Below are positions 26,782 to 34,466 of a stretch of 64,000 nucleotides of DNA, in pieces. A program made the position numbers and the translations under genes. Every line of letters starts with the position of its first letter. Positions within the stretch are counted from its first letter, which is position 1. Source of the DNA: Candidatus Thorarchaeota archaeon (GTDB lineage: Archaea > Asgardarchaeota > Thorarchaeia > Thorarchaeales > Thorarchaeaceae). Below the pieces are notes generated by a model. The model had not been told where the DNA came from and did not search any database. It saw only the letters and a list, made by a program, of their open reading frames with translations. The stretch lies in NCBI GenBank assembly GCA_016840825.1, contig JAEORN010000003.1, forward strand, positions 29,040-93,039. Reading direction: 5' to 3'.

Positions 26782-27914
26782 GGGCCTACCGTCCCTCTTG
26801 CGATTTTGAGATAGTCAATATCTAGTGACTTTAGATACTCTTTCAACTCACCCTTGATAGTAAGTGGGGATCCTGCCAAGTGTTCTACCTTACTACATCC
26901 AGTAAGATACATTGCAGTTCTTAGCCCTTCTAGATGTAATTCAATTTCAGCTATTACATCATCAGTTGTACCATTAACTGCTGGTTCTAGAAATGGATAT
27001 GCCATTCCTGCTGCAGTAGCACCAAGAGCAAGGGTCTTTGCTATGTCGATCCCTGAACGTACTCCACCTGTGGCTACTACCTCTAAATCAGTCACATCCT
27101 TAACCATGATGATACTGAGTGCAGTTGGTATCCCCCAATCCCAGAAATCTAGTCCAAGCTGAGCTTTGACGGCGTCATTCTCCTTCAATGCTCGATAATA
27201 TTCTACTGCAGCCCAGCTGGTGCCACCAACGCCACCCACATCTACCGCAGAAACACCTACTGACTCAAGTGATGCTGCTACTCTTGAAGAAATTCCAGCA
27301 CCTGTTTCTTTTACCATCACGGGCACATCAACTGAGTCTACAATCAGACCAATGTTCTCTAGAACTCCTATGGAATTGCAGTCACCCTCAGGTTGGATTG
27401 CTTCTTGTAGGGGATTAAGATGTATTGCAAGGATATCAGCATCAATCATCTCGACAGCCTTTGGTGCGACGTCAACATGTGTTGCTCCTATGTTTGCAAT
27501 TATCGGAACAGTTGGAGCAGAGTCCCTTACAATCCTGAAAGTTTCTGCAAGCTTTGCATCTTCGATGCCTGCACGTTGACTCCCTACGCCAATAGGTATA
27601 TGCATCGCCTCAGCTGCTTCTGCGAGTTTTTGGTTGATACTCGTCGTGTCAGGATGTCCGCCTGTCATCCCTGCAATAACTAGAGGTGCATCTGCTCGTA
27701 GTCCAAGAAAATTAATTGTCAGGTCAATTTTATCCTTATCAATTTCAGGCAAGGCATTGTGGATGAAGTTAACATCCTCAAGAAGCGTAGATCTATTGCA
27801 CTGCACATTTTCCTGTAAACAGATTTCAATGTGCTCAATCTTTCTTCTCTTGGTCTGTACAGATTCTTCCAACAAATCAGAATCACTTAATTCGCTTGTC
27901 TTGCCTTTTGACAT
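26778..27914 (-). CDS. fni: Type 2 isopentenyl-diphosphate delta-isomerase
   Basis: A 378-residue FMN-dependent TIM-barrel enzyme that interconverts isopentenyl and dimethylallyl diphosphate for archaeal lipid synthesis. Family motifs are clear: RKIEHIEICL near the N-terminus, MTGGHP, GVGSQRAGIED, HLNPLQEAIQPEGD, VKETGAGIS, DVGGVGGTSW and ATGGVRSGIDIAK (FMN phosphate site). Length is close to the family norm plus a short acidic N-terminal extension. No other isoprenoid gene is adjacent. Confidence 0.95.
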   Translation of the reverse strand: MSKGKTSELSDSDLLEESVQTKRRKIEHIEICLQENVQCNRSTLLEDVNFIHNALPEIDKDKIDLTINFLGLRADAPLVIAGMTGGHPDTTSINQKLAEAAEAMHIPIGVGSQRAGIEDAKLAETFRIVRDSAPTVPIIANIGATHVDVAPKAVEMIDADILAIHLNPLQEAIQPEGDCNSIGVLENIGLIVDSVDVPVMVKETGAGISSRVAASLESVGVSAVDVGGVGGTSWAAVEYYRALKENDAVKAQLGLDFWDWGIPTALSIIMVKDVTDLEVVATGGVRSGIDIAKTLALGATAAGMAYPFLEPAVNGTTDDVIAEIELHLEGLRTAMYLTGCSKVEHLAGSPLTIKGELKEYLKSLDIDYLKIARGTVGP

Positions 27915-27947
27915 AGGTTAGCCCCACAACACATCCTATACTCTATT

Positions 27948-27957
27948 CAAAATAAAC
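27948..27957 (-). promoter_or_regulatory. TATA-like box of the IPP isomerase gene
   Basis: Minus-strand TTTATTTT about 38 nt before the ATG at 27914. Transcription would start roughly 13 nt before the start codon. No strong Shine-Dalgarno site is seen there. Confidence 0.4.
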
Positions 27958-28062
27958 ATAGCAGTAGGTGTACTTCTTCTTTAGTCAAAGGTTGATTAAA
28001 TTACTTGCGCAAGGCGAAGTATTTATCCAAGTAGCGAGTGCCTTTTTTATTGGTGGCAGCAG

Positions 28063-28611
28063 TTGGACGAAGAAACAAAATACCGAGTTGAAGAAGAACT
28101 AGAGAAGCAAGATGAACAACAAGAACGTAAGGGTTTTCTAAGGCCGCTACCTGAACCTATAGAGAAGCCAGTTACTGAAAGAAGAAAGAAAGGCGCGGTA
28201 ACAAAACTACTTGGAATTACTATGTATGAGAAAAATCGAGATATTCTTGTGCTTCTTCTTATGCCGTTATTTGTTGGTCTCGTTGACGCAAATGTCTTTG
28301 CACTGGTGATCATCGACGTCTTGCCGAATTCCACACTGTTTCTCTTTGCCATACCGGCTATTGCTGCAATCCCTGTTGGACTGACCGCAGGAAGAACCAG
28401 TCATGGTCTATTTGGTGGAATTGTGTGTGTCTTTTATTTCATGATATTCCTTGAATTATTCTTCATAACCCCCGCAATCATGGCACCAGATGCTCCATTC
28501 GCAGAATTCTTCCTCGCAGGATTATGGCTCAATTTCGTCTACATCTTCTTTGTAGTCTTCGCATCGTTACTTGGAGGACTTATCGGCGCAGTTGCACGAG
28601 AATTCTTCTAG
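28063..28611 (+). CDS. Four-helix membrane protein of unknown function
   Basis: A 182-residue protein. The charged cytosolic N-terminus (about 1-60, rich in Glu, Lys and Gln) is followed by about four hydrophobic segments (roughly 61-80, 85-105, 112-135, 148-178). The TTG start has GGTGG 6 nt upstream, and a TATA-like GTATTTATC lies at 28019-28027. No family recognised. It lies 48 nt before purN in the same direction and could share a transcript with the purine genes. Confidence 0.6.
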   Translation: MDEETKYRVEEELEKQDEQQERKGFLRPLPEPIEKPVTERRKKGAVTKLLGITMYEKNRDILVLLLMPLFVGLVDANVFALVIIDVLPNSTLFLFAIPAIAAIPVGLTAGRTSHGLFGGIVCVFYFMIFLELFFITPAIMAPDAPFAEFFLAGLWLNFVYIFFVVFASLLGGLIGAVAREFF

Positions 28612-28659
28612 GAACATGAGCAGAAAGATTGATATTGGAACACTCTGCGGAACGTTTGC

Positions 28660-29265
28660 ATGAGCCGTGTCGGAGTATTGATTAGCGGCAGAGGCACAAA
28701 CCTTCAAGCCTTGATTGATGCACAACTGAGAGGGGAACTCGGAGGCCAGATTGCGATTGTCATTAGTAACAAGAGCAGTGCTAAGGGTCTTAAGCGTGCA
28801 AAAGCGGCCGGGATAAAGACAGAAGTCGTTACTAAGATAAAATATCCAGACAGAGAGGAATTCGATTCGAAACTCGTGTCAATCCTAAATGAGAATAATG
28901 TTGATCTCGTTGTACTTGCAGGTTTCATGCGGATCCTATCAAGGGTTTTTATCTCAGCTTTTGAAAACAGGATAATCAATGTTCATCCCTCATTACTCCC
29001 ATCATTCAAAGGTGTAAGAGCTCAATGGCAGGCAATTGACTTCGGAGTAAAAGTAAGTGGATGTACAACTCATTTTGTAAATCTAGACATGGATGCAGGC
29101 CCTATCATTCTTCAGAAATCAGTCGAAATACTACCTGATGATGATGGCGAGTCATTGTCCATGCGTATACTTGAACATGAACATGATATCTTGGTAAAGT
29201 CAGTACGCCTGTTTAATGAAGGCAAGCTCAAGGTTGTTGGTCGAAAGGTATTGGTAATGGAGTGA
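28660..29265 (+). CDS. purN: Phosphoribosylglycinamide formyltransferase
   Basis: A 201-residue enzyme that formylates GAR to FGAR with 10-formyl-tetrahydrofolate (purine step 3). It has the SGRGTNLQALI phosphate-binding start and the catalytic triad Asn107 and His109 in NVHPSLLPSF and Asp145 in DMDAGPI, at almost the same positions as in E. coli (106, 108, 144). First clear gene of the purine operon, 7 nt before purF. It implies a formyl-folate (or analogue) donor, while PurP downstream uses formate. Confidence 0.95.
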   Translation: MSRVGVLISGRGTNLQALIDAQLRGELGGQIAIVISNKSSAKGLKRAKAAGIKTEVVTKIKYPDREEFDSKLVSILNENNVDLVVLAGFMRILSRVFISAFENRIINVHPSLLPSFKGVRAQWQAIDFGVKVSGCTTHFVNLDMDAGPIILQKSVEILPDDDGESLSMRILEHEHDILVKSVRLFNEGKLKVVGRKVLVME

Positions 29266-29272
29266 GAAAGAT

Positions 29273-30670
29273 ATGTGTGGAGTATTGGGCATACTTGGTA
29301 GTTATTCAATATCATCCGCAAGGGATCTACTATTATTACTAACTCATCGTGGACAGGATGCCTCAGGGCTTCTTTGGAAAAGAGAGGATGGATTTGAATC
29401 GAGTAAGACAATGGGAAGTCCATCTCAAATTGAAATACCTAGCTCTGAAAGTGGTATTACTATCGGGAGTACCAGATATCCGACATCAGGAAGAAAAGTT
29501 GTGTCAGAAGAAGATTTGAGAACTTTTGTGGGACCCTTCGCATCAGGAAATTTGGCTTTGACACATAATGGAAATATCACAAACATGGCACAAGTGTCTG
29601 AGAAGATATACGACTGTGACTCAGAGTTTATCACTGATAGATTGGCCTGCCACCTTCTGGAAAATGATGATGACCTTGCTCAAGCCTTTAGGTCTCTAGA
29701 TAGAGAAGTTGATGGAGCGTACAGTCTAATTGGAATCCACAGAGGAAGGATGTTTGCCTATCGAGATTCAAGAGGGTTCAAACCATTGGTCTTCGGGCGA
29801 ACACAGGATCATACCTTCATTGCATCAGAAAGTACAGTTCTGGACATGGCAGGCGCGGTTTTGGAAAGAGATGTGTACCCTGGAGAGCTCTTGGTATTCA
29901 ATCCAGATATGTCCATGGAATCGCATGCTATTGCACAGGGAAAAACCCATTCACATTGTTTCTTTGAATATGTCTATTTTGCTCATCCGGCCGCAACAAT
30001 AGAGAATAATCTCGTATATGATACCCGTTTTCGACTTGGCAGAGCTCTTGCCAACAAATTTAGAAAAATGGACCTCGAAACCCCGGATTATGTTGTTCCA
30101 GTCCCAGATACAAGTAGACCAGCAGCTCAAGCTTTGGCTGAGGATCTTGGAGTGCCCATGAGAGAGATAATCTTGAAGAATCGCTACTTAGGTCGAACAT
30201 TCATTGCAAGGTCACAACAAGAAAGAGATGCGATGGCAAAAACGAAGTACATCTATCTTGAAGATAAGATTCGAGGAAAAAGCATCCTGGTGGTAGATGA
30301 TAGTATTGTAAGAGGAACAACTGCGAAGATGATTGTAGCAGACTTGCGAAAACGTGGTGCTACAAGCGTGTTTTTTGCCGCTACTTGCCCACCCCAGACG
30401 CATCCCTGCTATTATGGAATTGATATCGCAACAGATAAGGAACTAATAGCATCAGACACTGATATCCAAGGGATCGCGGAGTACATTCAAGCTGATGCAT
30501 TAATCTACCAAGACATGGTGGGCTTGGTGAATGCAATTGGACTGAAGGATCTATGTTTAGCCTGTTTGGACGGAGAATATCCAACTGAACATGCAAAAAG
30601 AATTCGTAGAAGTATAGAGGAGAATGGGACTTCTGCAGATGGAAGAGACTATGAGAGGTCATTGGGATGA
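29273..30670 (+). CDS. purF: Amidophosphoribosyltransferase
   Basis: A 465-residue enzyme making phosphoribosylamine from PRPP and glutamine, the committed purine step. The N-terminal Ntn glutaminase starts MCGVLGI (Cys2 nucleophile, exposed after Met removal, no propeptide). The C-terminal phosphoribosyltransferase domain has the PRPP loop ILVVDDSIVRGTT. Cys229, Cys379, Cys428 and Cys431 (LCLAC) line up with the four ligands of the [4Fe-4S] cluster in Bacillus PurF, so this is the Fe-S type. Its TGA overlaps the ATG of purP1. Confidence 0.95.
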   Translation: MCGVLGILGSYSISSARDLLLLLTHRGQDASGLLWKREDGFESSKTMGSPSQIEIPSSESGITIGSTRYPTSGRKVVSEEDLRTFVGPFASGNLALTHNGNITNMAQVSEKIYDCDSEFITDRLACHLLENDDDLAQAFRSLDREVDGAYSLIGIHRGRMFAYRDSRGFKPLVFGRTQDHTFIASESTVLDMAGAVLERDVYPGELLVFNPDMSMESHAIAQGKTHSHCFFEYVYFAHPAATIENNLVYDTRFRLGRALANKFRKMDLETPDYVVPVPDTSRPAAQALAEDLGVPMREIILKNRYLGRTFIARSQQERDAMAKTKYIYLEDKIRGKSILVVDDSIVRGTTAKMIVADLRKRGATSVFFAATCPPQTHPCYYGIDIATDKELIASDTDIQGIAEYIQADALIYQDMVGLVNAIGLKDLCLACLDGEYPTEHAKRIRRSIEENGTSADGRDYERSLG

Positions 30671-31620
30671 AAATTGGTACAATAGCAAGCCATAGTGCAT
30701 TGAATATCATCTCTGGTGCGAAAGCAGAAGGTTTTGAAACAGTACTAGTTTCGACACCAGACCGTTCCGAATTCTACAGGTCATTCGATCTGGATGGGAC
30801 CATTCTTGAAGTAGACCAATTCTCAGAGATTCTAGATCTGTCAATTGATGATATTGTCTGGATTCCTCATGGTTCATTTGTAGCATATATTGGAGCCAAG
30901 AAAATCCTCGAATCAACCATTCCTCTATTTGGCAACAAGGAGCTTCTGAGATGGGAAGAAGATAGAAAGCTGAAATCCAAATTACTTCAGGAGGGAGGAT
31001 GGAATACCCCTCTAGAGTTCACCGAGGTCGAGGATGTAGACAGGCCGGTGATCGTGAAAACATATGGAGCAGCAGGTGGTGAAGGATACTTCATCGCAAA
31101 AGATAGAGAAGAAATCTATGAGAAATTGGATTCTGAAAAACAATATTCTATCCAAGAGTATATCGTAGGAACGAAGGTCTTTGTGACATACTTCAACTCA
31201 CTAGCACGAAACAGGCTAGAAGTCTTTGGAGCAGATATAAGATATGAAACAGATGCTGATGCTAATCTTAGGTTTGATGACAGACCAACCTTTGTAGTAG
31301 TAGGGAACTTACCTATGGTTCTTAGAGAGTCAACTTTACATTCCTATTATGAACTTGGGAAAAGCTTCGTCAAGGGATTCAAGAAACTCACCGGACAGAA
31401 TCTTCCCGGAGCATTCTGCATTGAAACGATAATTGACAGAAATCAGCGAATATGTGCGTTTGAGTTCAGTGGACGCATCGTTGCAGGTACAAATGTATGG
31501 ATACCGTCCTCACCCTACTCGTATCTCCAATTCGGGGAACAGATGTGGATGGGGAGAAGAATCGCAAGGGAAATTAAGGAACTTGAAAAGGAGGAAAGAT
31601 TGCATGAGGCAATACTATAA
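30667..31620 (+). CDS. purP: Formate-dependent FAICAR synthetase PurP (first copy)
   Basis: A 317-residue archaeal enzyme that makes FAICAR from AICAR, formate and ATP (step 10). Family marks are IASHSALNIISGAKAEGF, IPHGSFVAYIG, FGNKELLRWE, the Gly-rich ATP-grasp loop VKTYGAAGGEGYF and the late FEFSGRIVAGTN. It is about 40 residues shorter than the Methanocaldococcus enzyme, mainly in the middle of the ATP-grasp domain, but keeps the loop. Coupled to purF by an ATGA overlap. Confidence 0.9.
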   Translation: MKIGTIASHSALNIISGAKAEGFETVLVSTPDRSEFYRSFDLDGTILEVDQFSEILDLSIDDIVWIPHGSFVAYIGAKKILESTIPLFGNKELLRWEEDRKLKSKLLQEGGWNTPLEFTEVEDVDRPVIVKTYGAAGGEGYFIAKDREEIYEKLDSEKQYSIQEYIVGTKVFVTYFNSLARNRLEVFGADIRYETDADANLRFDDRPTFVVVGNLPMVLRESTLHSYYELGKSFVKGFKKLTGQNLPGAFCIETIIDRNQRICAFEFSGRIVAGTNVWIPSSPYSYLQFGEQMWMGRRIAREIKELEKEERLHEAIL

Positions 31621-31692
31621 CAAGACTTACAAAGCATCGCCTTTTCCCAGCCATCCCGTGGATAATGGAGTATTCAATTCTGAGGAGATTAT

Positions 31693-32766
31693 ATGACAAA
31701 GCCTACGATTGGGATGCTCGGGTCCCATAGTGCAGAAGAAATCGCAGTTTCAGCTAAGTCAAACGGATTCTCAACTGTAGTTGTCTGTCAAGAAGGACGC
31801 GACAAGCTATATTCTGTCTACAACAAGCATCTTTACGATCATATAATCATCCTAGAACATTTTAGGGATATCATCGAAGACGAAAATCAAGAGAATCTAC
31901 AAGAACTAGATACTTTATGGATTCCAAATAGATCATTCAGTGTATATGTTGGGTATGATAATATCGAGGAGCATTTCAATCTGCCAATATATGGAAATAG
32001 AAAGATCCTGCGAGTTGAAGAGCGAGGATTCCCAAGAGATCAATATTGGTTACTTGAAGAGTCAGGTGTCAGAATACCAAGGTCGTATGAACCAGACGCC
32101 ATAGATACTTTGGTAATCGTAAAGGTTCAACAAAAGAATAATCCTTTGGAACGAGCATTCTTCTACGCAACATCATCTGCTGATTATGAAGCCAAATCGC
32201 AATCTATGATAAAGAAGGGGACAATTAGCGAAGAGGATTTGAATGAAGCCGTAATAGAGGAATTTGTAATTGCTCCACGATTCAATGCAAACTTCCAAGC
32301 ATATGGATTAAGCGATATTTTCGGAGATTTGGATTTCGTGGGTTTTGATGATCGAGTCCAAACCAATCTAGGAGGACTTCTCAATCTTCCTGCAAGAGAT
32401 CAACTCAGTCTTGATCTTATCCCGATGAACGAAGAAGTAGGACATAAGGGAGTGACTATGAGAGAAAGTAAGAAACCGCTCGTTTATACAGCCGCAGAAC
32501 ATCTTATCGCAGGTGTGAGGAAACATTTCCCTCCCAAGATGCTAGGTCTCTTTTCTTTACAAGGAGCGCTTACAGAAAAATCTGAATTCATAGTCTTTGA
32601 CTTAAGTCCAAGAGTACCTGGAGCGCCATGTGTTGGCCCTACAAGTCCAGAGATGAGGAGGCTCAGCCTTAAAATGAATCAAACAATACAGTCACCTTTA
32701 GACCTATGTATGATAGAAATCAACAGAGCAGTAAAGGACCAACGTCTTGAGGAAATTACAACTTAG
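31693..32766 (+). CDS. PurP paralogue with altered ATP-binding loop (second copy)
   Basis: A 357-residue PurP-family protein next to the first copy. It keeps the family start (LGSHSAEEIAVSAKSNGF), WIPNRSFSVYVG, YGNRKILRVEE, the GTISEEDLNEAVIEEFVI segment missing from copy one, and FDLSPRVPG. In place of the Gly-rich ATP loop (GAAGGEGYF in copy one) it has QQKNNPLERAFFYA. So either ATP is bound differently or this copy has another role, for instance as partner subunit or in the missing last IMP step. PurP paralogues occur in several archaea and their roles are not all settled. GGAGATT precedes the ATG. Confidence 0.8.
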   Translation: MTKPTIGMLGSHSAEEIAVSAKSNGFSTVVVCQEGRDKLYSVYNKHLYDHIIILEHFRDIIEDENQENLQELDTLWIPNRSFSVYVGYDNIEEHFNLPIYGNRKILRVEERGFPRDQYWLLEESGVRIPRSYEPDAIDTLVIVKVQQKNNPLERAFFYATSSADYEAKSQSMIKKGTISEEDLNEAVIEEFVIAPRFNANFQAYGLSDIFGDLDFVGFDDRVQTNLGGLLNLPARDQLSLDLIPMNEEVGHKGVTMRESKKPLVYTAAEHLIAGVRKHFPPKMLGLFSLQGALTEKSEFIVFDLSPRVPGAPCVGPTSPEMRRLSLKMNQTIQSPLDLCMIEINRAVKDQRLEEITT

Positions 32767-32799
32767 ACATGAAAGAGAAACGAAAGGAGCTATGATGGA

Positions 32800-33768
32800 A
32801 TGGATCTAATTCACGAAGGAAAGGCAAAGAAAGTCTACAAGGATGAAACATCAGATGACAATGTTGTTATTGAATTCACTGATAACGTTACAGCAGGTGA
32901 TGGAGAGAAGCACGACATCATTTCTGGAAAAGGCAAGCTAGCATGTGATCTAAGTGATTTCTTCCTTCAGTTTCTATCTAAGAAGGGTGTTGATACGCAC
33001 TATATCAAAAGGTTGGATGACAATAGGTTACGTTGCAAGAAAGTGAATATCTTCCCCTTGGAAGTGGTATGCAGGAATATCGCAGCTGGTTCGTTTTGTA
33101 AGAGATATGGAGTTGACCAAGGAACTGAACTTTCCAGCCCAATGATTGAATTCTTCCTTAAAGATGACTCTTTACATGACCCTCTAATTACAACTGAAGC
33201 TGCAGTAAGGCTTGGTCTTGTTTCTCAGTCAGAGCTTGAGTTTTTAAAGTCTGTAGCATTGTCAGTGAACTATTATTTGTCAGAACTCCTAAAACAGGTA
33301 AAGCTCACCTTAGTAGATTTCAAGCTCGAATTTGGCAAGACGGCAAAAGGTACTATCTTACTTGCAGATGAAATCTCTGGAGACACGATCAGGGTTTGGA
33401 ATGAGAAAGGTGAATCATATGATAAGGACCTCTACAGGAAAGGAAAAGGAGATATCACTGTTGCATATTCATATCTCCTTGAGCAATTCGATAAGACAAA
33501 ACCAGATGAAATCAAAGCTCGAGAGGAAATTCTTCATGTCATAATCATGCCAAAAGATGGAATAAAGAACCCACCTGGGGAAGTCACCAAGAAAGCACTG
33601 AATAGACTTGGATTCTCAGATCCTTCAATTGTAAGAGTTGGCAAAGTGTTTGAAATACATCTCACAAGACCAGTTACTTCAGATATCTTGAATCAACTAA
33701 CGCTCATGAACATGAAATTGCTTTCGAACCCCATCGCAGAAAAACAACAAGTGAGGCTTGATATGTGA
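32800..33768 (+). CDS. purC: PurC-PurS fusion: SAICAR synthetase with FGAM synthase small subunit
   Basis: A 322-residue fusion. Residues 1 to about 236 are SAICAR synthetase (LIHEGKAKKVY, EFTDNVTAGDG, PLEVVCRNIAAGSFCKRYG, LVDFKLEFG, LADEISGDTIRVW), which joins aspartate to CAIR. Residues about 242-322 are a full PurS (HVIIMPKDGIKNPPGEVTKK...NPIAEKQQVRLDM), the small subunit that bridges PurL and PurQ. No stop codon separates the parts. The end overlaps purQ by GTGA and purL follows, so the fusion sits where a free purS would. PurS normally forms dimers or tetramers, so the fusion may tether step 8 to step 4. Confidence 0.93.
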   Translation: MDLIHEGKAKKVYKDETSDDNVVIEFTDNVTAGDGEKHDIISGKGKLACDLSDFFLQFLSKKGVDTHYIKRLDDNRLRCKKVNIFPLEVVCRNIAAGSFCKRYGVDQGTELSSPMIEFFLKDDSLHDPLITTEAAVRLGLVSQSELEFLKSVALSVNYYLSELLKQVKLTLVDFKLEFGKTAKGTILLADEISGDTIRVWNEKGESYDKDLYRKGKGDITVAYSYLLEQFDKTKPDEIKAREEILHVIIMPKDGIKNPPGEVTKKALNRLGFSDPSIVRVGKVFEIHLTRPVTSDILNQLTLMNMKLLSNPIAEKQQVRLDM

Positions 33769-34463
33769 CAATAGCTGTCATCAGATTCCCGGGGACAAAC
33801 AATGAGAACGATGTAATTAGAGCATTAAGTTCGATTCCCGGAGCAGATCCTTATCTAGTACCTAGTCGAGAAGGATCTAAGGCTTTGAAAGGGGCTGATG
33901 GGGTTGTTATTCCAGGAGGATTTTCCTATGGGGACTATCTGAGAGCTGGTGCGGTCGCTTCTATCGGAGATATCTTGGATGGAGTCAGAGATATTGTGAA
34001 GGGCGGCAAACCTGTACTAGGGATATGTAATGGTTTTCAAATTTTGGCGGAGGCGGGAATACTTCCCGGTGCGCTCCTAGCGAACACTTCAGCACATTTC
34101 ATTTGTAAATGGATATACCTGAAGATAAGTAAGAATACGACATGTTTTACTGAAGGATTAGAGGAAGCAGTGATTAGAGTCCCGATTGCTCATGCAGAAG
34201 GAAATTATTATTGTACTGAACAGGACCTTGAAACATTGAAAGGCGGTTGGAGGATAGTTTTCAGATACTGCAATTCTGAAGGAGTCACGGACGAGGAATC
34301 CAATCCGAATGGTTCGATATTCAACATTGCTGGAATACTGAATGAAAGAGGAAATGTCCTTGGTATGATGCCTCATCCCGAACGTGCATCAAGACCATTA
34401 TTAGGATCAGCAGATGGATTGGGAATTCTCGAGAATTTTGTGAGGACATCTAGGAAGGGATGA
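33765..34463 (+). CDS. purQ: FGAM synthase glutaminase subunit PurQ
   Basis: A 232-residue class I glutamine amidotransferase giving ammonia to PurL (step 4). It has VIRFPGTNNENDV, GGFSYGDYLRAG, the nucleophile Cys88 in LGICNGFQIL and the His-Glu pair in MMPHPERA. The GTG start overlaps the stop of purC/S. Length fits archaeal and Gram-positive PurQ. Confidence 0.95.
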   Translation: MTIAVIRFPGTNNENDVIRALSSIPGADPYLVPSREGSKALKGADGVVIPGGFSYGDYLRAGAVASIGDILDGVRDIVKGGKPVLGICNGFQILAEAGILPGALLANTSAHFICKWIYLKISKNTTCFTEGLEEAVIRVPIAHAEGNYYCTEQDLETLKGGWRIVFRYCNSEGVTDEESNPNGSIFNIAGILNERGNVLGMMPHPERASRPLLGSADGLGILENFVRTSRKG

Positions 34464-34466
34464 GAA

